Both the position numbers and the translations under genes were made by a program. This document shows positions 22,919 through 34,747 of a stretch of 64,000 nt of DNA, piece after piece (positions within the stretch are counted from its first letter, which is position 1; every line of letters starts with the position of its first letter). Source of the stretch: Austropuccinia psidii (taxonomy: Eukaryota > Basidiomycota > Pucciniomycetes > Pucciniales > Sphaerophragmiaceae); assembly GCA_023105745.1 (NCBI GenBank), contig JALGQZ010000001.1, forward strand, positions 41,130,082-41,194,081, read 5' to 3'. A model generated the notes under the pieces. The model did not search any database and had not been told where the DNA came from. It worked only from the letters and a program-made list of their open reading frames with translations.

Positions 22919-23689
22919 TGCTTTACCTCCTGTTTCTAATTTACTTACACATGATAATCGAACCCTTGTAATTAATTTCCTATTCCAAGAACCTGTTAAA
23001 TCTTTTTTGGTTTAATAATGTCCATGCTTTTAATTTTAGAATAGTTTTATTTTGAAACTACCTTTTCATTCATTAGCTATGGCATTTGTTCTTAAATAAG
23101 ACTTGACTCAGTGCAACAAGACAATCCTGTGCTTTCAACATTCCTCAACAACTCAAATCAAAAATATTATCCTTCACTACAATATACTCATACTAATAAC
23201 ATCCTCACTGTCCTTATTTTCAATTGCCATCCAAAAACCTTGTCTTTTATAATGACAATACCATGCTTACTTGACTTGCATGATTGCCAATAAGTTAAGT
23301 GAATTTCATGCTTATGTTTATTTGCTCTGTAGGAAAAACTATATTCCCATCTAATATTTCTTGCTATTAAATCTTTACCCTCTTTTCAATATCTTACTCC
23401 ACATTTTCCAACCCCAAATGAACTTCCAAATAAACTCTGAAATACACCTGTAATTTTTTTGCGTCTAACATTTATTTTCAATAAATCATTAGTACTTTCT
23501 CATTTTAAAACAGTTTATTATCATTTTCTTTTAATTAGACCATTACTTCATAATACCTAAAAAATTTTCAATTTTGTTTAAAAAACCATAATGAAACTAT
23601 TAGTATGATTACTTTAAGTTTATAACAACTCAAATTCATAAATTTAGCATTTCACATAATCAATTCATTTAATTTTTGAATTAATAAAT
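22919..23689. other. Non-coding, AT-rich
   Basis: 3' flank of the four-exon gene. Only short chance frames are present. I see no gene, repeat or RNA that I can support. Confidence 0.6.
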
Positions 23690-24420
23690 TTAATGAATTC
23701 ACTTCAATAATTTGAATTAATCCTTTGCGATTTAATTTGAATTGTAATGATCAATTACATCAATTTATAAAATTTCCTTTTCACATACCCAATTTTTTTT
23801 TCAATTACTTACATTTCATTTTCAATTGTTAAATTTCATTTCCAATTAATTAAATTTGATTCTCAATGAATCAATTTAATTAGTTAATTGATTTCTTGAA
23901 ATTAATTAATTAAATTACTTGATTGATTCATTGAAATTAATTAATTAATTGATTGAGTCAATGAAATTCATTAAGTAATTAAGTTAATTGATTGATTCAT
24001 TGAAATTAATTAATTGATTTATTGAAATTAATTAATTAATTAAATTAATTGATTGATTCATTGAAATGAATTAATTTATTTATTGAAATTCATTAATTAA
24101 TTAAATTAATTGATTGATTCATTGAAATTCAATAATTAATTGAATTAATTGATTGATTAATTGAAATGAATTAATTGATCCATTGAAATTCATTAATTAA
24201 TTAAATTAATTGCTTGATTCAGTGAAATGAATTCATTGATTCATTGAAATTAATTTATTAAATCAATTAATTAATTGATTCATTAAAATTAATTAAGTAA
24301 ATTAATTAATTGCTTCATTGAGATTAATTCATTAATTAAATTAATTAATTGATTTATTGAAATTAATTAATTAACTTATTTGATTTAATACAATTTCAAA
24401 TTGATTGAATTAATTCCATC
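23690..24420. repeat. Degenerate AATT / ATTGATTGATTCATTGAAATT tandem repeat block
   Basis: Over 700 bp built almost entirely from variants of TTAATTGATTGATTCATTGA and AATTAATTAATTAAA, with AATT repeated many times. Unit length varies around 40-65 bp, with frequent single-base drift. The AATTAATT cores are self-complementary. It looks like an expanded, decayed simple repeat. Confidence 0.8.
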
Positions 24421-24943
24421 AAGTCAATTTAAAACTAATACATGTTTGTTATTTCTTTTGGGTGGCTGTATCACCAGTCAGCCAATTTCAGAATATATTT
24501 TTTTCTTCCAAACAATACAGTCACCTGGGGCTTGTTACAGAGCCTCCAGGCATGTTTTACAGCCCCCCACTGCCAAAGCCAGTCCTACAGAGCAGTGGGG
24601 GCCCCTGGAATTCAATTGAGGTATGGTTTCATCATTTTGAAGCTCCGGTGATGACCGCCACCTCAGAACTAACAGATTTCGCACCAAATCATCTTTTTGT
24701 GCTATTTCCACCAAATCCAGTCCTTCTCTTTGATTTTCAGCCTTCCTACTAGCAAAAAATACCTTTCAACTCATTTCTTCATTAATTACTACAATAATAT
24801 TCATTAAAGAAATTTTTTAAAACTGAATGGATGTGTGCTTGTCAAAGATTGGCTAAACTCATAATTTTATGAGGCTATAAGATCGTTATTCAGCTTTTTT
24901 AAAATTTATTTTTTGAATTTTATTACTTTTTTCAAATTTCAAA
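24421..24943. other. Non-coding spacer upstream of the oxygenase gene
   Basis: A slightly GC-richer patch (24520-24720) with short overlapping frames in all phases, none with protein-like character. It then becomes AT-rich up to the ATG at 24944. I see no gene here. Confidence 0.5.
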
Positions 24944-26087
24944 ATGCCTAGAGCAATGAAATCAAATAGATATCTCAAAAAAAATTTAAACAATTCTCAG
25001 AACTCTCATCAACTCCACCATCAAAATAAAAAAAATAAATTAGGATGTAGTTATGAAACTCCTTATTTCAGAACATGTAATTTTTTACATGAATCCTTCT
25101 TTGATCCAATTCCTCATAATGATTTTGATAGAAAAACTTTAAGATCAATTTTTTTAACAAAAACTCACTCTTACAGAACTTATATTAAAAAAAAATATTT
25201 TTCTATAAATTTTGGATTTACAATTTTAGATGATAAATCACTTCTTCATTCACCTGATAAAACTTTTGCAATCATCCAATTTATTCCTTCTAGAAACCTG
25301 CATGATTATGAAAAATCTCAAATCAACTTTTTATCCACTTTTTTATTTAAATATAAACATTTTCTTAACAAATTACAAGAATCTGGAAACAAGATCACCG
25401 GTTCCATGTATGCAATTGGATGGAGACCACCTGGACTTGGTGACTTTACGATTGGGCGTTATATCAATTCCACTTCTATTTCTAATAACCCAGAAATTTA
25501 TAATTCTTTATCACTTCAACTCTCTCAATTAAAAAAATATTATTCAAAATCTCTTCCAAAAATTATCATCAACAGTTTTCGCAATGAATGAAAATCAAAT
25601 GAAACAATTCAACATTCCAGGATTTGAGATTTTAGACTTTACTGATTTTTATTCTTCTTCATTTGCAAATCAATTAACATTTACTTTAAATAACTTTTCT
25701 AACTTTCCTCATATTGATCAAACAGACTCTTCGGAGTTTGCTTATTTTCTTTCTATCCCAATTTCTACAAGTGATGGCACCTTAATCTTTGATAACTTTG
25801 ATTTATTTAATGAATTTTTTGTCTTTCCAGACCACTCTATTAATATTGATTTAACAGGTAAAGAACCTGGTATTGTACAAATGGTCTGGAAAGCAAAAAG
25901 CACTAGACATTTTACTCTTTATCCAGATGGCGGCAATAGTAACTCTTTTACCAGATTATCCATGTCATTACAAATTTCAAAAAAAGCCTACAACTTATTC
26001 AAAAACTTACAAAATAGTAAGATTGATAAATTTACAGTAGATGATCATACTTCTATCATCAATAGGCTTGCTTCAACTTCTAAATAA
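24944..26087 (+). pseudogene. Tet/JBP-like 2OG-Fe(II) oxygenase, frame broken once
   Basis: Two frames, 24944-25591 (215 codons) and 25584-26087 (167 codons), overlap by 8 bases at AATGAATGA. Together they read as one rust-type Tet/JBP-like dioxygenase, a family linked in fungi to DNA 5-methylcytosine oxidation and to KDZ transposons. The first half holds FLSTFLFKYKHF and MYAIGWRP. The second holds the iron ligands H-I-D (H43, D45 of that frame), the distal histidine in TRHFTLYP (H109) and the 2OG-binding arginine in FTRLSMSLQI (R124). All cofactor residues are present. The break at about 25584 is a one-base frame change inside conserved sequence, with no room for an intron. It could be a real null mutation or an assembly error. 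Confidence 0.7.
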
Positions 26088-27470
26088 TCAAAATGGTTTT
26101 TTATTATTACATTCATTAATTTTTTAATATCAGTAATTCAAAATTTTTTAAACAAATTCAAATTAATTTTTAATATAATGGAAAAAAAAATAAATCACAA
26201 TTTTCGTCATCTAAACCTCTTTATTAAAATTCAAATGAATACACAAAAAAATACAAAAATAATAAGAAAAACCAAAATAATAAAAACAATGTTAATAAAT
26301 ATTCATTAGATTTAAAATTTCATTTTATAATCATCATCTATATATTTTCAATTTCAAAACCAAAATATTTTGACGAAAATTAAAAAATTTAAATCCAACT
26401 ATCAATTGGATCTACACTTTTTAGATTTTCATAATTCTACTTAGCTTTCTATCATCACAATTCATTTTAATCAAATAATTTCCACTTAAATTTGATTTCA
26501 AACCCTCACCCTCAAATATTAAATATTTGATACTCAATTAAATCTATCCAACAACTTCATCATCAACAACCATCTTAACAATCACAACATCAATATCCAT
26601 CATCATCATCTTAAAAAAATCATTCAAATCAAAATAATTCAGATTATCATTCATAAACTCATCAAGAATCCTCTTTCATATCCAAATTATCATCAAAATC
26701 AAAACCAAAATTAAAATCACCAAATCAATCTTAATCGTTTGAATCTTAAACTTGATTTTGATTGATTGAATTTGTCAATCCAAGCTTAGGATAAATTGAC
26801 TCTTTAAGATTTTCCAATAATCTTATTTTTAACAATAACTCTCCATTTAGCGATTAATACTAACAAAAGCGTTTTCAAATCATCATAAGTCTGGTAAACC
26901 AATTGGCTGCAACTCTCAGATCTCTCAACCATCATCTTCATTCTCATCTCACAGCTGATGTTATCATCACTTTCTCATACTTATTGTCTTCCTCCTTTAC
27001 TTTCTTTGCTTTATATACCTAATCAATCACATTGGCCCCTTCTTCTAATCCTTCATCAAAAACCTATCATTCAGTCAGCTCATAACCTTTAAAATCGAAT
27101 GAAAAACAATAACGTCCATTACTAACAATTCAACAGCAACAACACCTTAATTATTAACAATTATCACACCATTAACTTCCTCAACAAAATCAAAGCATTC
27201 ACGCTCAACCTCAATCTTGATTGCCATCCAGCCCCTCAAAACCCTCAGAGATTGGTGAGTCTGTTATTGTTAGCATGAAAGATTGTTATCATGTAATGAA
27301 ACACTTACTATATCCAGCCAATTATCATAGACATTGTTTAGATAAGGATCTGATGATTCCAAATGATTCTCAAACATCCTCACGACCACTTTCAGCAGAT
27401 GAACAGACTGAAACTGAAACTTATATGTTAGTGGTGCATCATGTTGATTGGACAACGTCATTGGTGATTT
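26088..27470. other. Non-coding AT-rich stretch
   Basis: Rich in ATCATC and AAATC motifs with stops in all frames. Frames near 27221-27641 on both strands lack ATG starts. A short piece at about 27545-27619 on the plus strand (containing VDIQIKDLLQQF) might be a lost 5' exon of the following gene, but this is weak. Confidence 0.45.
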
Positions 27471-27788
27471 TAGTGTTCTGTCATCCGCACTCAGCTTCAC
27501 TCCCAACTTCAACCAAAAATTTAATTCTTGTTTTTGAGAAATTTCACACTGCCGGCCCATCTGGTTGACATTCAAATCAAGGACTTGTTGCAACAGTTTA
27601 TGGCTCAACTGGATCTTGGTGCGTTTCCGCATTATTTCCACTTAGGTTTAACTTTATGGTCACTTATTTGTTGTAAAAATTTCTATAACTCCTCGTTTTG
27701 AAAATGGCTGCTTTTCTTTTTCAACTAAATTTTTGATATTTCTATTGCAATTCTGGGTACATTCTATAATAAACAAATCTATTTGTTG

Positions 27789-28944
27789 ATGCGATATAAT
27801 GCCAAGATTGCCAAATCAGAGGCAGTGGGATCATGCGGTTCGGCCATAGAGACGATCAAAAACTTTGCAACGTGGATCAGGGAATTTGACTGTTCAGCAC
27901 GCAAGGTTCGACGCAAAATTATCGTCCTGAGGTCTCAAGCGCCTGAACCAACCGATGAGGCTGGGCCCTCCTCGCTGGTCTGGGTCTTTTGCCAGAATCA
28001 ACAAAGAGTGCTAAAAACTAAACTCTTCGATCAACTCATGTCCGATCATCTGCCGCGTTTGACAAAAAGCTTTCTGAAGCTTTCTACCATCTTTGTTGAC
28101 CCATCGATCTTTGTACACAATCATTTCCATCAAATTGATAATTTAAATGATTTTGATTCGATCAAGGATATATTGCAGGATATCAGGGCTAGTTTTCTGA
28201 AGATTGAGATCTTGCTAGACTCAGAATACGTACACCAAAGCAATCAAGACCTACCTGAAGATTGGCATAGTCGTGGTCGGATCATGAATTTTGGGAGATT
28301 GTTGCAAGCGCTATCTAAGCTCAATCGCCGTCTTATACAACCAATGAAAAGTTTGGTTCATGCTTTGTTATCATTTCTGGATCATTCTGTACTTGTCCAT
28401 CAACCTTACACGCAGGATAACAAAGCCCAGCACATGCTTCGTTGGTCAACTTTGGCGGAATCTGTTTCAGATAAAATCGCATCAGCTCTCAAAAATGTAC
28501 CCCGGTTAATCCAATGGTTGAATCGATCTGAATATGACATCATACAATATCATAGCAATGAACTCGTTTGTGACCTGGACTATGGTTTGGAGAAACTTGA
28601 AGGTTTTATTGCCAAAGCAGAATTACTTACATCTCAGCTCAATGACCCAACATTAATGGTCCAAAACGCTGAAATGAACATCTAGTCAAATGTCGAAGTG
28701 CCCATACCCTTTTTTTTTGCCTTTTAATGATGAATTTGGATTTATTCCAGTGGCGGATGAATCAGAACCCGATTTGAGTGATGATGATGAGGACACCAGC
28801 GTGCTCACTAAGCAAGGAATTAGTCATGCTAAAGCAACCATTCCCTTGATAAAACTGACGCGATTGCTCATCAATCATTTCTTGCTGTCTGAAACTGAAA
28901 AGCGCATACATCATCCGTTTTGTCTCTTTCACACAACAAATTAG
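27789..28944 (+). pseudogene. Decayed rust-type conserved hypothetical gene
   Basis: An open frame at 27789-28685 encodes about 298 residues with several long amphipathic helices (LFDQLMSDHLPRLTKSFL, IIQWLNRSEYDIIQYHSNE). A second frame at 28690-28944 continues with an acidic DLSDDDEDTS stretch and a helix containing ATIPLIKLTRLLINHF. The order of these segments matches, from memory, a large family of uncharacterised helical proteins in Puccinia and relatives, where they lie in one protein. Here a stop (28683) and a frame change separate them. The 5' end is uncertain and probably lost. The 3' end runs directly into a Pwp1 fragment read in other frames. Function is unknown. Confidence 0.55.
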
Positions 28945-29756
28945 TTAGAAACTTGTTGCTCTCATCTTCAGCTGACACGAAATTTTAAACTTTGGGATTT
29001 AAATCTTGTGCCAAGCTCAGCTTGCTCGACTTTTTCTGCCATCAGAAGCTTTAACCTCCATCAAGACAAGGTTCAAACAGCCCAGTGGAATCCTCAGGAA
29101 CCATCTGTGGTCATTAGCAGGGGTTGGGATAGTCGGAATTGTCAAGAAGGAGTTCAGGTCAAAGTGGACAGCAACATGGAATGCATCCGTTGGAATCCAT
29201 TTGAGCCTAATGCATTTCTTGTAACGCATGATAATGGCCACATTCAGTCATATGGTCCAAGAATGTTACCTAGGTTCACCAAATCGCCCGAGTCCAAGGC
29301 ATTATGGACTCTGTCACCCCATGATCCTGCAGTTTCTTCTATGGACGTCAGTTCAGTTATCCCAGCTCTTTTCGTTACGGGTGGGCTTGATAAAATGGTA
29401 AAGGTTTGGAAGTTGGAAGACAAAGTTGGGCTTCCTCAACTTAGTATGGTATTCAATCGAGACTTGAATGTGGTGAGTAATCTTTGAGGGAAATCTCATG
29501 CTTTGGTTTCAATTTTTCATTGCTAATGTCAAGTGTTTTTTTCAACCACCAGGGTAAAGTCTTCTCCGTGGGGTTTTGTCCTGACGACGCAATGTCTGTT
29601 TCCGTGGCGGGTTCAGAAGGCACTTTATAAATTTGGGATTTTGGCACCAACCATGGGGTTCGCACCATCTTTGGAGACCGCTTAAAACAATATGCCAACA
29701 TTGACCCTAGCGCTCAAAAAACAGACAGCAGTGATTGGGCTGAAGAACAATACTGA
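28905..29756 (+). pseudogene. PWP1: C-terminal fragment of a Pwp1-like WD40 protein
   Basis: Pwp1 is a WD-repeat factor in nucleolar 60S ribosome biogenesis. The fragment begins in a WD repeat (HTSSVLSLSHNK, then LLLSSSADT). It changes frame near 28985 and continues as KLWDLNL, FNLHQDKVQTAQWNPQEPSV, IRWNPFEPNAFLVTH, VTGGLDKMVKVWKLED and FNRDLNV. An intron (GTGAGT at 29473 to CAG at 29552, phase 0) is still recognisable. The next exon reads GKVFSVGFCPDDAMSVSVAG, then has an in-frame TAA at 29628-29630 where a residue before IWDFGTNHGVR is expected, and ends at 29754-29756. The N-terminal half is missing. Keeping an intron means the copy arose by DNA duplication, not retroposition. The functional gene should be elsewhere. 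Confidence 0.8.
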
Positions 29757-32700
29757 AACAGACGATGAAGAAGATTGAAGAGCTCTGTGTGACTTGTCAT
29801 TCTCCAACTTGACTGATGTACGTAGAGAGCCGTAAGCTATGAAAGACCTGGCTAATATGGACTTACGCGATGTAACACCAATTCAAGAGCATTAGCTGGA
29901 TAGTTTTATAGAGCTACATTGCCAAGTCTTTTAGAATTTGATTTTTCAATTGTATGTAGGACATAACTATGGAGGTTAAATCTATGAAGAAGGTCTAAGG
30001 CATGCAATTAATTAAAACTATATAATTTGGAATAGGATATTTGAGCTCTACCCACTGGTTTGTTAAATATAGCCCATTTGTGAATGCTGAGAAGCTTGAT
30101 CCTCTACCTCTTGTACGAGCTCTTGAAACCATGTCAAGGTCTTCATGATACATTGCTGAATAATTTCATTAATTTTAGTTTATGTCTTGAGCTAACTAAA
30201 AAGCTAAACTGCTTGTGCCAGTAATGTATGGTGACCCAGCCAGTGATGAATTATGGCAACTAAGCGTTTTGAAAGCTAAATTGAAATTTTAGTGAATAAC
30301 TCAGAAAGTGAATATATGCTAAATTTATATGTTCTACCAGGTTCAGCTAGGCAAGTGATCAAATGAACCCAGAATTCTCAAAGTAAATGTGGCTGTCTGC
30401 TGGCAAAGCAGGCTTGATAACCTGCAAAACTGAGTTTTTCTGGCTGCAAATGTACTACAGTAATTTATAAAGTCTCACTTGACTAGTTTCAAAAAATCAA
30501 GCCATGCAGCTAAAAAATATCTTTTTCAATTAAAAAAAGAAAATGCTGCACTATTTGTTAATTCTAATTTTTGTAATGAGATTTGATTCTGATAATTGTA
30601 CTAATCTTGAATGCTAATATTTGAAATTATTTAAAATACAAACAACTTGATCTAAGTTATGTGAAATTCTCATGAATTATTTCTATTTTTGTTTTCATTT
30701 TTTTTGGTAAATATCAAAGTAATTAAGTTTGATTGCAAAGTTTTTTCCAAAACAAAATACAAGAAAAATTTTATCTGCATCAATAATGAAATGTTATCTA
30801 ATAATATAATACAAAAAAACTACCAAGCCTTGTTTTTTGATTTGTATTCATTTTTTTTACAAAAAAAATAATTTTTCATTGTGTAATGAAATTATATAAA
30901 GATTAAGCTTTCCAAATTATTATTGATACTAATAATAATTTCAATGTTAACAAGAATTTTTTATTATTAATCAAGAATTTTAGCATAAAAGAGGTTTAAT
31001 AAGATTCATAAGAATAATATCTTCAAAAATAATGGCATTGCAATAGTAAGGTTATTGATGGATATTGAATTGTTTTGGTGATATTTTGAATATAGCTTAA
31101 TGAGGAGATAATAAATAACAGCTTTAAAAATAATGAGCCTAGCTACATATTATCCTAGAATGTTTTAGAATTTTTTAGTATTGAAGAGATGTATTTATCT
31201 TTAATATAAAATTCTGAGTTGTAATTATTGGGGGGAATGAAGAACAAGGGACCTCTATTAATATCTTTTTGGCCCCCATTGAGAACTGCAAAATAAAATC
31301 TCTTTGCAAGCTTCAGCTACTGACCCAATTTGGTAGTTGAGAACTTTGTTTTTGTGAGAAAGCATGAACTTCTCTCCATATTTCAACCAAACCTTTGAGG
31401 TATCACATCATCGACTAATTAGGAGAAAAAGCTGTAATTATATGGTTTCACTTTTTGATTAATATATTTCACTTTTATTGACCCTGTTATTCAAATGTGA
31501 ATAATCTTTCTTTAGTTTGTAATGCTTTTTTATCTTGTGAGTATCTGGTTACTGGTTAGATGTGATCTCCATGATCATTATCTTTTTTTGAGTGAATGAA
31601 TTTTAATTTGCATAATTAAAAATATTATTATTTATTCACAAATATTTGGTCTATTTGAGTCAAAATTGAAAGTTGAGGGTAAGGGCTGAACTATAACATA
31701 ACATTTTTTTGCAAAATATATATTTAACTTGCATATACATCTCATAGTTATTCTTAGAGTAATTTTACTGGGTATTCTTTCATTAAATTCTATTTTTTTA
31801 ATTGCATTATTTATTGGTATATTTTGGTCCAATAATCTTTTGAGAATGTGTTATGCTATGTAAATCCCTCTGTGAAATCAATTGGGATGCTTCTTTCTTA
31901 TACTTATCTTGTTGGCTGTTAAGCTTAGTATTCCCTTTTCTTATCCGACTATACATTATATTATTTCAATCTTATTTTCACTATTTGTATTGCTATTATT
32001 CCCAAATGGACTTTATCCTTTTCAAAAAAGGATGAAGTAACACAACAGCTTTTTTCATACTAGTAGTATCACTGAAAACATCTATATATTTTCAAAAAAA
32101 TTATAGTATTTCCAATTTGTCATCAAAATTTTCAATCCTCTCATCTTACTGAACCAGAAAGAGTACCAGCATGTATTGAGTTTTCTCTGAAACCTGCATA
32201 ACACTACGTAAAAGAAATTAACTTAGGGAAAAATACTTTAATTGAAAAGAAAGGTACCCAATATGCCTATTCTTAATTTCAAAGTTGAATCTCTTACTCT
32301 TGTTCCATATAGTCTATCTAATCACAGTTAATTTGATACTAAGCTGATTTGGGGATTAATACTGAGGTATTTGTAACTTTCTTCCTAGCTTAATATGGTA
32401 GCCTAAATATAGATATTTTTGAAATAAGCTCTAAAATAATTTTGGGATACACATGGAGATAGCTCTGAAATTACTGATCAGTCAAAATGAAAATATGAGG
32501 AAGGACTACTCTAAGGGAATACACATGTTTTTTGCATAATTTGAATTTTTCTCCTTTAAATTGAATGAAATGATGAACTAATAACTATTGAATAAAAGAT
32601 TCAAACTATTAGTATGTATCTCCTATTTATTACATATTTATATATTTGTTTCCTGAAAAAATAAAAGAACAAAATATTATTAGAATACATAAACAAATAA

Positions 32701-34689
32701 ACAGTAAATCTCAATATTTATATATAGTCTTTTATTTCCAAAATTCAATTCAATTGAAAAAGATCATATTAAAAAAACCATTCCAAAGAATTAAAAAAAA
32801 ATATTATAGAGATTGAAGGGATAAAACATTAAAGGAAGGATTATTTAATTTTAATTTTATTCATTGCTTCATTTAAAACACGACTTATATTCTGTATCTG
32901 ATTAAATTAAACAATAATCTATTCCTCAATGCTTTAAATGACTGTTTTGATCATTGAAATAGCTGGAATTATCCAAAATGGAATAATTGGAAACAGAAAT
33001 TGAAAGAATTGAAATAAAAAGATCTACTTGAAAATTATATATCAAGATATAATCTTAATTGAGAAAAGATAGACTTTAAAGGACCTTGTCTTAGGCTAAT
33101 TTATATATGTATCAGTAAAAATCTTACATTTCATTTTTGTATTATCAACTTTATTGGTAAGTGTCATTAGAAAAACGCATGGAATTCAATTTCCACATTT
33201 CCTTCAATTAGTCAAAAATATAGCAAAGGATCTTCTATAGTAAACATAAATCTGATTTATTGTGAAATCATTGAAAAAAATTCTTATCAGCTTCATTGGT
33301 ACTGGAAAAAACTCCCATAAATTTGGCTTGTATCTATATATGATCAGTATATTGGCTCAAAATAGCTTGAAAAACTCATTGAACCAATTTAAGCCCATTT
33401 AATTGACTATTGAAGGCTATATACTATATATAATAAGGATTGACAAACAGTAAAAAGGAAGTAGACACTTGAATTTTACAGAGGTTCTCCTGAGCTCAAA
33501 AAAAAGAAATAATATTGAGAATTACAATATACTTAAAGGAGACTATTGAATGAGATTTATCTAGGTTCGTGAGATAGAAAAAATTGATTGTTACTTATTT
33601 AAAACATTCAGATTCTTCATAAATATTTTATATACAATATTTTGGAAGGGTTCATCTTTTTTGATTATAAAGCCTAACTTCCCAAAAATATAAGTTACAA
33701 AAATTAAAAAAAGGGGAATATTTTTAATATTTTGATATGGTCTCAACTTAAACAAAAGACTTCTAAAATTTGTCAAGTTTTTGCTCAATATGATGAGTAA
33801 TTAATAATATAAGAATAATGGATAGTTTTATCTAGTTAAATACATATTCATGTGTACTTAGAAATCTATATCTCAAGAGAGAAGGAGATTTCAATTAACT
33901 TATGAATTTACAAATCAATTTTGACTGGGGAATCAATCAAAAGTAATATCTATACAAATTCCAAGTAGAAACAGCAGAATTTAAAGGAAAGAAAATAAAA
34001 ATGAAATCAACTTATAGTATTTGTACTTGATATGCTTAATAATTTGGATAATAATAATTAATCAATCCATATATTGATTTCTTAAAGCTATATTGATTGA
34101 AGGAAGAAACTTTATCATCTATATCAAAAAGCTGAATTTATGGGAAGCTATGTAGTCAGATGCTTTTTTTCTGGAAAAGTAAATCTACTAAACTCCCTTT
34201 GATATTATTATGTATAATTGAATTATTGATAGGATATTATAAGCTCTTGAATACCACACATAGATGTGAAAGCATTCATATAGTTGAATGAAATACCTTT
34301 AATAAATATTGAGTTGTATTTAGATACGGGCTGAGAGAAAATGAGATTAAGACTTGTGAAAATGTGGTAGTTAATATAAAGATCCAATTTCCTCAGTTTG
34401 AAGCTTAATTGAAAATACTTGACAGTATTACTTTAGAGCTGTAGGAAAAGCCCACCCTCATCACCCTATTGATAATGTGTAAGAACTCTACAGAGATATG
34501 AACAAAGTGAAGAATGGATTGATTTGGAGATACACGTGGAAATATGACTGAAGTTAAGGATGAGTTAACATTGAGATACACATGTAGATATGACCTGAGT
34601 TAATGCTGAGTTAACTTGGAGATATAAACCAAGATCCTTGTAAGGGACTTGCTGGCAGGTCCAAATGAAATCCCCCTGGTGTATATTTC
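29757..34689. other. AT-rich intergenic region without recognisable genes
   Basis: About 4.9 kb of low-GC DNA with frequent stops. The longest frames are about 60-70 codons, lack protein-like composition and lie mostly in poly-A/T runs. Between 34440 and 34640 there are loosely repeated phrases (GAGATACACGTGGA, GAGATACACATGTAGATATGA, GAGTTAACTTGGAGATATA), likely the body of a diverged LTR read in reverse. No RNA gene is seen. Confidence 0.6.
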
Positions 34690-34747
34690 TATGTTATTTT
34701 TGTATTTGTGGTCTTTTGGGTATATGAAATTACCTCTAAGGCTCACA
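34690..34747 (-). repeat. LTR head fragment of the A/C type, inverted
   Basis: Read on the minus strand this begins TGTGAGCCTTAGAGGTAATT and continues through CATATACCCAAAAGACCAC, the same as the first ~58 bases of the element A LTR. Similarity then fades. It ends exactly where family-B sequence begins at 34748. It is probably the start of a related solo LTR or truncated element extending left to about 34440. Confidence 0.8.

Noticed and set aside
24401..24752. Three overlapping frames of 69-96 codons
   Set aside because: They overlap in all phases without protein-like composition or a start context.
27221..27641. Open frames on both strands at 27221-27568 and 27270-27641
   Set aside because: Neither has an ATG start and neither resembles a known family.
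29757..34600. Possible RNA genes or short ORFs in the 4.9-kb AT-rich region
   Set aside because: No tRNA-like cloverleaf, rRNA or protein-like frame could be seen by eye. A covariance-model scan would be needed to exclude small RNAs.
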